Shown here piece after piece: positions 52,552-60,730 of a stretch of DNA of 64,000 nt; the stretch's first letter is position 1, and each line of letters opens with the position of its first letter. Position numbers and translations under genes: made by a program. This DNA comes from Hydrogeniiclostridium mannosilyticum. Lineage in GTDB: Bacteria > Bacillota > Clostridia > Oscillospirales > Acutalibacteraceae. Under the pieces are notes generated by a model. That model saw only the letters and a program-made list of their open reading frames with translations. It did not search any database and had not been told where the DNA came from. Location of the stretch: the NCBI RefSeq assembly GCF_003268275.1, contig NZ_QLYR01000001.1, positions 946,542-1,010,541 of the forward strand, written 5' to 3'.

Positions 52552-54354
52552 CTATTGGCAGAATTTTTTCAGCGCCCTCAGCAGCACCGCGGGGTTTTTA
52601 TAATAGGCTGAAACCGGGCACACGGGCAGCCGGGCGCCTGTCAGCGCATAAGCGGCCAAACGGGCGGAGCGGACGGAATATTCCTCGGTAAACACCATGT
52701 CCGCCGGGATCTCGACAAACTGGCCGATCATGGCAAAGTTCACGCTGTTCTCCGGCGGCACCGGGGGACGGTCCGCCAGTTTATGCGGCTGGAATTGGGC
52801 GTCAATATACGGCATACGGCAGGGGACGACATCGACGATGTCGCTTTTAAGCTCCTCCAGCTCCTGCTCCAGATGCAGATGGTGCGCAAGCTCGGTGAGA
52901 ATTTCCTCCCCGGTGCATTCATTCATGGTCTTTTTCACATAATCCCCATATTTATCCGCATAAAGGCCATATCCCCAGAAAACGGTCGTATCCATGGGCT
53001 GATCCTTAAAATGCGGCTGTGCTGCCACCACAATGCTCATCAGCCAATTGGAGTCGCAGAACGTCATCAGCGCGCCGCTGCCCGGTACATTTCCTGAGAA
53101 GGACTCAATTTTCTTGAGCAGGCGGTTTCCCTTGCAGGTCACGGTAAAGCTTAGCCAGCCGGTCTCATGCTCATGGCAGAAAAAGGGCTCCGGGTCGCCA
53201 AGCCCCGGGCGCTTCTCCGCAAGCCGCGCCCACAGCTCGCCCGATGCTGGCCGCCCCTCCGGGGCTGGAGCGGGCGTGCGGTAATCGCCCAAGGTGGCAT
53301 TGTCCGTCATGCACCCGTTGGTCACAAAGCACAGGTCCCCGGCCGCGAGCGCTTGCACCCGTTCAAAGCCCTGAGAATCCCGCAGATGCAGCGCCGTCGC
53401 CGTCAGCGCATCGCCGGGGGCGAAATCAACATCCGTTACCGTTGTACCGAGCACAAACTCGACGCCGCGCTCCTCCAGGTAGCGCTTCAGCGGCAGGATA
53501 ATGCTCTCGTATTGATTATACGGCGTCCGCGTCACGCCCTCCAGCGTTTCAATGCGCCCGAACTCAAAAATCATACGCAGCAGGTAACGCCTAAATTCAA
53601 ACAGGCTGCTCCATTTCTGAAAAGCAAAGGTCGTCTGCCACAGGCGCCAAAAATTTGTGCTGAAAAAGTGCGGCGTCTCCCGGAACCAATCCTGAATCGA
53701 GAGGCCGTCCAGGCTTTGCTCCGGCGCCATCAGCAAACGCGCCAAAGCAAAGCGGTCCTCCCTGTTGAAGCCCATGCCGGTTACCGCTAAAATCTTTCCA
53801 TCCCGGCCGACAAGCCTGGCCCGCGCATAGGTGGGGTGGGCCCGGTCGAAATTCAATATTTCCTCCGTAACGCTGCGGTCAGGATTTTCCAGGGACGGGA
53901 TGGAGGAAAAAAGCTCCCAAAAATTTTCATAGGTCTCCTCATTGAGCATCCGCCCGCCGCGGATGACAAAGCCGTGTGTGCCGTCGCCCGAGCCGTCATT
54001 TGACCCGCCCAAAACCGGAAGGCGCTCATAGATGTGGATGCGTTCGCCGGTAAAGCCGCAGTCGCGCACCAGGTAAGCGGCCCCGGCCAACGACGCCAGC
54101 CCGCCGCCGGCAAAATAAGCATCCCCGCTCGGGCTGCGGCGCGGCACCTCCTGTACCGCGTCCTCATCACCGCCAAAGAGCGCCTCCCAGGCCTGCTGGT
54201 CCTCCTGTTCACCCTCCCCGAGGGGGCGGCCTTCCATTTTTTTGCGCCCTTCTTTTTGTGCCATGAGCGCCCCGGCGGCGCCGGCGGCCGCCAGGCCCGC
54301 CACAGCGCCGGCGACAACGCCGGCTATCAAAAAGGCTTTATCATGATCCTTCAT
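52552..54354 (-). CDS. ohyA: Oleate hydratase with N-terminal membrane segment
   Basis: 600 aa FAD-dependent fatty acid hydratase (MCRA family) that adds water to unsaturated fatty acids such as oleate. FAD-binding motif AYFAGGGLASLAGAAYLVRD near residue 79, then IYERLPVLGGSNDGSGDGTH and GGRMLNEETYENFWELFSSI. TPYNQYESIILPLKRYL is near 285, and the C-terminus has VEIPADMVFTEEYSVRSARL. Unusual: residues 8-32 are a Gly/Ala hydrophobic segment (FLIAGVVAGAVAGLAAAGAA), then a Gln/Glu-rich linker before the enzyme. This suggests membrane tethering. GAAAGGAAA precedes the ATG. Confidence 0.93.
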   Translation of the reverse strand: MKDHDKAFLIAGVVAGAVAGLAAAGAAGALMAQKEGRKKMEGRPLGEGEQEDQQAWEALFGGDEDAVQEVPRRSPSGDAYFAGGGLASLAGAAYLVRDCGFTGERIHIYERLPVLGGSNDGSGDGTHGFVIRGGRMLNEETYENFWELFSSIPSLENPDRSVTEEILNFDRAHPTYARARLVGRDGKILAVTGMGFNREDRFALARLLMAPEQSLDGLSIQDWFRETPHFFSTNFWRLWQTTFAFQKWSSLFEFRRYLLRMIFEFGRIETLEGVTRTPYNQYESIILPLKRYLEERGVEFVLGTTVTDVDFAPGDALTATALHLRDSQGFERVQALAAGDLCFVTNGCMTDNATLGDYRTPAPAPEGRPASGELWARLAEKRPGLGDPEPFFCHEHETGWLSFTVTCKGNRLLKKIESFSGNVPGSGALMTFCDSNWLMSIVVAAQPHFKDQPMDTTVFWGYGLYADKYGDYVKKTMNECTGEEILTELAHHLHLEQELEELKSDIVDVVPCRMPYIDAQFQPHKLADRPPVPPENSVNFAMIGQFVEIPADMVFTEEYSVRSARLAAYALTGARLPVCPVSAYYKNPAVLLRALKKFCQ

Positions 54355-54759
54355 TTTTATCCGTTTCCTTTCTTCCGCCGCTTCTCTCGTTTATCCCACG
54401 CCTCAGCGGCAAAATTAACGCAGCCGTACCCGCACGGCGGTGCCGAATCACGGCAGTGCCGAAGCACGGCGGTCTCGCCATTAGTTTCCGGCAATCCGCG
54501 GAGATTATGCAGGCAAAGTGGAAATAACGGAACGAATGCCCCTATTCCGGCTAAAGCCGGAATAGGGGCTGCTGAAAAGCTTCTTTCGGGGCGTGCTTCA
54601 AATAAAAAGCTTTTTTCCAATCTAAAAAAACAACGGGAGCCTTTTTCGCGGCGAAGAATAGGCCGGGAATACGAACGGTCCGGGCAGGGCGCGGCCTAAA
54701 ATGATTTATTCTCATTAAAATTTAAGCCGGAGGCCGCATTCCGCAGGTGGCGGGACGGA
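54355..54759. other. Gap with hairpin and a short tandem repeat
   Basis: A 16-base near-tandem repeat GTGCCGAATCACGGCA / GTGCCGAAGCACGGCG lies at about 54450-54482. A perfect 14-bp hairpin GCCCCTATTCCGGC-TAAA-GCCGGAATAGGGGC is at 54538-54569, lacking a T tract. No gene seen. Confidence 0.5.
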
Positions 54760-56637
54760 TCAATCCGGCTCAAGATATAATAAAATACAGCTGTTCCCCT
54801 CCAGCCACAGCTTCGAAGCAGCGGGCCGGGTCTGCCGCCCGCCGGAGGACAACAGCACGCGCGCGGCGCTCCACCTCTCCTCCAGCTGAAGCGTGCGGCG
54901 CTCCGGCCCACGGTTGACGGCGCAGAGCAGCGCGCCTGTCGTGTCCTGGCGGCAATAGGCAAGCAGTCCGCCCTCCGCGGCAATCGGGTAAAAAGCGCCC
55001 TCTTTCAGGCAGGGACATGACGCGCGGATTCCTCCAAGCGCACGGTACCATTCCGTCAGCTCCCGGTCCTCCCGCCCCCAGGGAAAGGTGCGGCGGTTAA
55101 ACGGGTCGCGGCAGCCCTCCAGTCCGGCCTCATCGCCGTAATAGATGCAGGGAACACCCGGAAGCGTAAATTGAACCGCAGCGGCTAAGCGCAGGCGCAG
55201 CAGCGCGAGGCCGCGTTCCTCCGGCGACAGGCGGGCGGAGCTCTGCCATGCGCGCCCGCGCCCGTCCAGCGCCATGCCGCCCAACAGCGTAAGCGCACGC
55301 TCGGTGTCATGCGTGCCGATGTGGTTCATCAACAGGCGCAGCGCCTGGGGCGGGTAATTTTCAACCACAGAGAGAAAAACCTCCATGGCCTCTTCCGCCG
55401 GCCGGCCGGTTAAATAGCCGAGAATCGCGGCCCGGTACGGGTAATTCATTACACTGTCCAGCTGCCCGCCGAGCAGGTAGCGGCGGCGCTGGCCATAGGC
55501 GGCCTTATTGGAGGCATCCTCCCAGACCTCTCCCAGAACCAGCGCATCGCCTTTCTCAGCCCTTGCCGCCTCATGCAGCGCATCGAGAAACGCGTCCGGC
55601 AGCTCGTCGGCAACATCCAGGCGCCACCCGGCGGCCCCAAGTGCAAGCCATTTACGAACCACACCCGCCGGGCCGTTGATAAAGGCGTTAAAGGTGGGCT
55701 CCGTCTCCCGCACATTGGGCAGGGTCTTGATTCCCCACCAGCATTTATAAACGCCGGGCCAGCTGGTAAACTCATACCACCCGGCATAGGGAGACTGCCG
55801 AGACTGGCAGGCCCCGTCCGGCGCATAGCGCCCCAGGCTGTTGAAATAGACGCTGTCGCTGCCGGTATGGCTGAAAACGCCGTCCAATAAAATGCGGATC
55901 CCGCTGCGCCGCGCGGTCCGGCACAGCGAGACGAAATCCGCCTCGTTCCCCAAAAGCGGGTCGATTTTCTCGTAGTCGGCGGTATTATAGCGATGGTTGG
56001 AGTGGGCCTCAAAAATAGGGTTGAGGTATATGCAGGTGACGCCCAGCGCCGAAAGATAGGGCAGCTTTTCCTCAATGCCGCGCAGGTCGCCGCCAAAATA
56101 ATCGGAATTGGTAATCTCGCCCTTTTCGTCCGGCCGCCATTCGGGCTCCTCCGTCCAGGCTGCATGCATCCTCCGGTCCGCAGGAACCGCGCTCTTCGGC
56201 GTGCCGGAGCTGTAAAAACGGTCGGGGAAAATCTGGTAAATGACACCGCCGGCCAGCCAGTCCGGCGTTTTCAGCTCCGGGCTGTAGGCCGTTATCTGCC
56301 AGGGGGCGCCGGCGCCGGCCAGCGTACTTTTCCCGCCGCCGTTTGGGGCGCGGAAAAGCCCGACGGCGCCCCGGCCGGTCTCCAGGCTAAAGTGGTAAAA
56401 GTAAAGGCCCGCCGCGGGGACCTGGAAGTCGCACTCCCACCACTCCCGGTCATCTCCATCCATTCCGCACCAGAACATCCCCAGCGTCACGCGTTCGCCG
56501 GTTTGGTCGCAGAGGATCTCCGTTCGGGCGGCGGAGCAGCGCAGCCCGCGCGGGGGATTGATTTTGAAATGAATTGTTTGCCCGGCGGGGACAGCGCCGA
56601 CGGGATTGCGAAAAACCGGATTCATCGAATCAAACAT
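54760..56637 (-). CDS. GH13 alpha-glycosidase (neopullulanase/cyclomaltodextrinase-like)
   Basis: 625 aa. An N-terminal beta domain (FHFKINPPRG-like, WWECDFQVPAAGLYFYHFSL) comes before the GH13 barrel. The four conserved regions are DGVFSHTG, nucleophile GWRLDVADELPD, acid/base VLGEVWED, and NHIGTHDTER. GGVIYQIFPDRFYSSG is the usual barrel start. No signal peptide, so cytosolic. It lies 229 bases downstream of glgP on the same strand; both would break alpha-glucans together. ATG 56637 has AAGGAGG upstream; the frame open to 56838 is upstream noise. Confidence 0.93.
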   Translation of the reverse strand: MFDSMNPVFRNPVGAVPAGQTIHFKINPPRGLRCSAARTEILCDQTGERVTLGMFWCGMDGDDREWWECDFQVPAAGLYFYHFSLETGRGAVGLFRAPNGGGKSTLAGAGAPWQITAYSPELKTPDWLAGGVIYQIFPDRFYSSGTPKSAVPADRRMHAAWTEEPEWRPDEKGEITNSDYFGGDLRGIEEKLPYLSALGVTCIYLNPIFEAHSNHRYNTADYEKIDPLLGNEADFVSLCRTARRSGIRILLDGVFSHTGSDSVYFNSLGRYAPDGACQSRQSPYAGWYEFTSWPGVYKCWWGIKTLPNVRETEPTFNAFINGPAGVVRKWLALGAAGWRLDVADELPDAFLDALHEAARAEKGDALVLGEVWEDASNKAAYGQRRRYLLGGQLDSVMNYPYRAAILGYLTGRPAEEAMEVFLSVVENYPPQALRLLMNHIGTHDTERALTLLGGMALDGRGRAWQSSARLSPEERGLALLRLRLAAAVQFTLPGVPCIYYGDEAGLEGCRDPFNRRTFPWGREDRELTEWYRALGGIRASCPCLKEGAFYPIAAEGGLLAYCRQDTTGALLCAVNRGPERRTLQLEERWSAARVLLSSGGRQTRPAASKLWLEGNSCILLYLEPD

Positions 56638-56766
56638 GTCAGGCCTCCTTAACCGCTCTATGGGGTATTTTAACCTCTCCGGAGCAGTTGCCGCACCCCC
56701 TGCGGGGCAAGAGGCGCTCCGCGCTTTGCGCGGGAGTGGCTGCGCACCGGGCGGCGCTTTTTGACC

Positions 56767-56798
56767 GTCCCTGAACCGGCAACTGCCGGACCAGGGAC
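56767..56798. other. Hairpin between glgP and GH13 gene
   Basis: GTCCCTG-AA-CCGGC-AACT-GCCGG-AC-CAGGGAC: two perfect stems around a 2x2 internal loop. No T tract on either strand, so it may be an mRNA-stability or processing element. Confidence 0.5.
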
Positions 56799-56865
56799 AA
56801 TGAAGGCCACAGGCCCCCTCCGGTTTTCTGGGGCCCATGGCTTCTTATCTTTCTTATACAGCTGT

Positions 56866-59295
56866 TCAGCCTTTTTTGTTTACCGGGATCTGTGGAATGG
56901 GATCTGCATGCCAGATGTTCTGCGCGTATTCCCGGATGGCGCGGTCCGCCGAAAAACGCCCGGCCTTGGCGATATTCGTCAGGCACATCCGGTTCCAGAC
57001 CTGCCGGTCCCGGTAAAGGGCCTCCGCCCTTTGACGGGCCTGCGCGTAGGCGTCGAAATCCGCCAGCACCATGTAGGGGTCCGACCCCCGCAGCGAGCTG
57101 GCAAGATCCTTGTAATCCATGCCGCCGAAGCCGTTCTCCATCAGCTGGAGCGCCTGCCGGATGACCGGGTGGTTATTCGCCAGCTCTCCCGGGCGGTAGC
57201 CGCTTTGCCTCAGGGCCTCGGCCTGCTCGGTTGTCATGCCGAAAAGAATGATGTTCTCGTCGCCCACGGCCTCGTGAATTTCAACGTTTGCACCGTCCAA
57301 TGTACCGAGCGTCACCGCCCCGTTGATCATAAACTTCATATTGCTGGTACCGCTGGCCTCCGTTCCCGCTAGGGAAATCTGCTCGGAAATATCCGCGGCG
57401 GGAATCAGCAGCTCCGCCAGTGTAACGCGGTAATCCTCGACATAGACGATCTTCAGCTTCTCCCTGACCGCCGGGTCCGCATCAATCATCTCCCCGAGTT
57501 TTACAATAAAGCGGATAATCTGCTTGGCAAAATAGTACCCGGGCGCGGCCTTGGCGCCAAAGATGAAGGTTCGCGGGGTAAAATCGGCCTGGGGGTGCTC
57601 CTTCAGCCACAGATAAAGGCTGAGGATATGCAGCGCGTTGAGATGCTGGCGCTTATATTCGTGCAGGCGCTTGACCTGAATGTCAAAGATGGAATCGGGA
57701 TTCACCACGGCGCCATACGCCTTTTTGAGATAGCCGGCCGCGCGCTGCTTGTTCTCGCGCTTGACCTGCTCCAGCTCCCGCAGCGCCGTGCCGTCGTTCG
57801 CCAGCGGCAGCAGCTTTTCCAATTGGGCCGCGTCGGCCAGGTACCCGCCGCCGATATGCTTTTCCAAAAAAGCCGCGAGGCCGGGATTGGCCTGGGCAAC
57901 CCAGCGGCGGTAGGCAATGCCGTTGGTGACGTTGGTAAACTTGCCGGGCATCTCCTGGTAAAAGTCCCGAAAGACGGTTTCCTTTAAAATCTCACTGTGC
58001 AGCGCCGAAACACCGTTGACATGGTGCGCGCCGACAACGGCGAGGTTTGCCATTTTGACAAACCCGTCGTTCAGCGGAGCCATGCGGCCCACCTTGTAGC
58101 CATCCACACCCCTGCCGTGCATGTCGGCGCAGAAACGGCGGTTGATCTCCTCCACAATCTGGTAGATCCGCGGCAGCCGCAGGCGGAACAGATCCTGATT
58201 CCAGCACTCCAGCGCCTCCTTCATCACCGTGTGGTTGGTGTAGGCAACCGTGCGGCTGACGATATCCCAGGCCGCCTCCCAGCCATAGCCGCACTCGTCG
58301 AGCATGATGCGCATCAGCTCGGGAACGGCGAGCACCGGGTGGGTGTCATTAAGGTGGATAGCCGTCAGCTCCGGCAGGCTGTCGAGTGTGCCGTACTCGA
58401 ACAGGTGGCGCCGGATGATGTCCTGAATTGTTGCGGAAACCAGAAAATACTGCTGGGAAAGACGCAGGCTCTTTCCCTCCGGGTTGTTATCCTCCGGGTA
58501 GAGGACCTTGGTGATGACCTCCGCCATAGCGTTTTGCTCCACAGCGCGCAGATAGTTGCCGGAGTTAAAGGTTTTCATGTCAAAATCCGACGACCGTGCC
58601 GCCCACAGGCGCAGCTTGCTGACAGCGCGCCCATCCTTGCCGGAGATACACATGTCATACGGCACGGCGAGCACCTTGGTGTAATCCTTATGGTTGACGG
58701 TGTGGTGGTTGTCGTACCAGGCCTCCTCCACATGGCCGTCAAAATGGACTTCAACCGCTTTTTCCGGCGCCTCCTGCAGCCAAACCTTGCCGCCCGGCAG
58801 CCAAAAGTCCGGCAGCTCGGTCTGCCAGCCGTCCACCAGCTTCTGGCGGAAAATTCCGTACTCATAGCGCAGCGAATACCCCATGGCGGCATAGCCCTGG
58901 GTGGAAAGGCTGTCTAAAAAGCAGGCCGCCAAACGCCCCAAGCCGCCGTTGCCCAGGCCGGCGTCCGGCTCCTGATCATAGAGCGCATCCAGCCTTACCC
59001 CCAGCGTGCGCAGCGCTTCGCGGGCACTTTCCTCCAGGCCCAGGTTGAACAGGTTGTTTTTCAGGGAACGGCCCAGCAAAAATTCCATGCATAAATAATA
59101 AACCTGCTTCGTATGCGTCGCCTTTGCGCGCTTCTCCGTCTCGCTGCGCCCCCTGCGCATAAGGTCCGACACCACCAGGGCAACGGCCTTGTAATAGGTC
59201 TCATCGCCGGCGTTTTCGGGCGTCACACCAAAGGTGTGCAGCAGGTGATCGATGATTTCTTCCCGGAACCGTTCCGCTGTCAGGTGGTAGTTCAT
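56866..59295 (-). CDS. glgP: Glycogen/maltodextrin phosphorylase
   Basis: 809 aa, normal length. Releases glucose-1-phosphate from alpha-1,4-glucans. N-terminal MNYHLTAERFREEI; YYLCMEFLLGRSLKNNL near residue 65; DAGLGNGGLGRLAACFLDSL near 110; HLNDTHPVLAVPELMRIM near 315; KRLHEYKRQHLNALHI near 545. The PLP lysine is in the stretch EASGTSNMKFMINGAVTLG near 650. ATG 59295 is 8 bases after GGAGG. Probable operon with the GH13 gene. Confidence 0.97.
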   Translation of the reverse strand: MNYHLTAERFREEIIDHLLHTFGVTPENAGDETYYKAVALVVSDLMRRGRSETEKRAKATHTKQVYYLCMEFLLGRSLKNNLFNLGLEESAREALRTLGVRLDALYDQEPDAGLGNGGLGRLAACFLDSLSTQGYAAMGYSLRYEYGIFRQKLVDGWQTELPDFWLPGGKVWLQEAPEKAVEVHFDGHVEEAWYDNHHTVNHKDYTKVLAVPYDMCISGKDGRAVSKLRLWAARSSDFDMKTFNSGNYLRAVEQNAMAEVITKVLYPEDNNPEGKSLRLSQQYFLVSATIQDIIRRHLFEYGTLDSLPELTAIHLNDTHPVLAVPELMRIMLDECGYGWEAAWDIVSRTVAYTNHTVMKEALECWNQDLFRLRLPRIYQIVEEINRRFCADMHGRGVDGYKVGRMAPLNDGFVKMANLAVVGAHHVNGVSALHSEILKETVFRDFYQEMPGKFTNVTNGIAYRRWVAQANPGLAAFLEKHIGGGYLADAAQLEKLLPLANDGTALRELEQVKRENKQRAAGYLKKAYGAVVNPDSIFDIQVKRLHEYKRQHLNALHILSLYLWLKEHPQADFTPRTFIFGAKAAPGYYFAKQIIRFIVKLGEMIDADPAVREKLKIVYVEDYRVTLAELLIPAADISEQISLAGTEASGTSNMKFMINGAVTLGTLDGANVEIHEAVGDENIILFGMTTEQAEALRQSGYRPGELANNHPVIRQALQLMENGFGGMDYKDLASSLRGSDPYMVLADFDAYAQARQRAEALYRDRQVWNRMCLTNIAKAGRFSADRAIREYAQNIWHADPIPQIPVNKKG

Positions 59296-60023
59296 GGTAT
59301 CAGCCTCCATTCTATGGGTCATAGCCGCTGCCGCGGCGCCCTGCGGGCCCCGTACAGCGGAAAATCTGCGTATCTTTATTGCATCAAGCCGGGCCGGGCG
59401 GATTTTTCTCCGCACAGAAGGCCTGCGGGGCGCGCCCCGCGTGGAATCTCAATACCCTTTAATTCCTGAATAAAGGATATGTATAGTATATACTAATTTT
59501 TCCCATATTCAAGTAAAATGCCGGAGAAGGAGGAATTAGCAAAAATAAACGAAAATAAATGAATATACAGCGTTTTTTTACGAATCTCCTTTTAACTCCG
59601 GCAAAAATTTATTATCACCTTAAAACAGGTTAAATTTATGCAAAATATCTAATTTGTTTATTTAGCACGCCAGCTTCCTGCAAGCGCCGGACGCTGTGTC
59701 GGACAGCAGCGGTCCCGAAAAATATCCCGCGGCTTACCGGTCCAGGGGGCCCAAACAGCCCTGCGGCAGGGCGGAATGGCCAAAATTCTTACTTGAAGTC
59801 CGCCCCAACGGCACCACACGGGCTGCGCGCGGCGGGTTTTTCGGCTTTATTTTGCGCAAAAATAAAAAGGGGCTTTTTTCTTGCTATAAAATAGATTATA
59901 ATAAATGGAAAGGAAATGTGACAGGGAAGCGGACGGGCCTATGGATTCCCGCTGAAATAAATGCCGAAAAATGAAAAAGCTAAAAATCTAAGAAGCCAAT
60001 TGGCCGGGAGAGGATGAAGCGTT
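59296..60023. other. Divergent gap between glgP and zapA
   Basis: The glgP promoter lies at 59485-59512. The middle (59513-59700) is AT-rich. A TATAAT at 59897 may belong to the zapA promoter, but the -35 is poor. An open frame at 59696-59974 has no ribosome site or family-like sequence and I do not call it. Confidence 0.5.
59485..59512 (-). promoter_or_regulatory. Promoter of glgP operon
   Basis: Minus-strand TTGAAT, 16-base spacer, TATACT. The -10 lies in the palindrome TAGTATATACTA. Confidence 0.65.
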
Positions 60024-60548
60024 TTGAGTAAAAACCGGATTAAATTAAATATTTGCGGAATGGACTGCGTACTAAGCTCTGAGGACGGAGAGGCTTACGC
60101 GCGCGACATGGCGAAAAAAGTGGAAAATTTTATCGGGCGGCTCATGGAGGCGAACCCCCGCATTTCATTGAGCATGGCCGCGGTGATTGCCGCGCTGAAT
60201 TTCTGTGACGCGGCGCAGAAGGCAAGCGACTCGGCGGACAACCTGCGTACACAAATCAAGGATTATCTGGAGGATTCCTCCCATGCCCGCATGGATGCCG
60301 ATGAATCCCGCAAGGAGATCGAGCGCTTGAAGCGGGAAATCCAGACGCTGCGGGGGCGCCTGAACGCTCCGGCGGCACAGGAGCCCATTCAGCGCCCGGC
60401 AGGCGGCGGCCCGGCGGCTCCTGTTTCGCCCGGTGTTTCGACCGCGCGAAGCGTACCGGCCCCTGTCGAGCAGCCTAAGGCCGTCAAACCGCCGGAGGGC
60501 CAGCAGAATTTTATGGATTTTTTTGAGAAGGACCTCTCCGAGGAATAA
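60024..60548 (+). CDS. zapA: Cell division protein ZapA-like
   Basis: 174 aa from a TTG start, with GAGAGGA upstream. Residues 1-90 are ZapA: NRIKLNICGMDCVLSSEDGE, YARDMAKKVENFIGRLMEAN, SLSMAAVIAALNFCDAAQKA. A coiled coil follows (SRKEIERLKREIQTLRGRL), then a Pro/Ala-rich linker and the ending QNFMDFFEKDLSEE. ZapA bundles FtsZ filaments. The long C-terminal extension is common in Clostridia. The U32 peptidase gene follows, as often seen in this group. Confidence 0.87.
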   Translation: MSKNRIKLNICGMDCVLSSEDGEAYARDMAKKVENFIGRLMEANPRISLSMAAVIAALNFCDAAQKASDSADNLRTQIKDYLEDSSHARMDADESRKEIERLKREIQTLRGRLNAPAAQEPIQRPAGGGPAAPVSPGVSTARSVPAPVEQPKAVKPPEGQQNFMDFFEKDLSEE

Positions 60549-60620
60549 ATCCTCCTGTTTAATGGAATGTAAGCGGGACTTGCGTGCCGCCTTCGCCCCG
60601 CCCTTCTAAGCGGCGCGGCA

Positions 60621-60647
60621 AGGACCGGCGTACAGGTCCTGTTTTTT
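60621..60647 (+). terminator. Terminator after zapA
   Basis: AGGACC/GGTCCT stem, 8-base loop, then GTTTTTT. Confidence 0.7.
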
Positions 60648-60730
60648 ATCAGCAGAAGCCGCCGGAAAATTCCGGCGTTTCCCTTTACCACGAGAAGCAT
60701 TGTGACAGCCTGAAAGGAGTGTGTGCTGAA

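Noticed and set aside
54450-54482. CRISPR-like repeat
   Set aside because: Only two adjacent 16-base units with no spacer; just a small tandem duplication.
59696-59974. 92-aa plus-strand open frame before zapA
   Set aside because: No ribosome site, mixed composition, and it overlaps the likely zapA promoter region.
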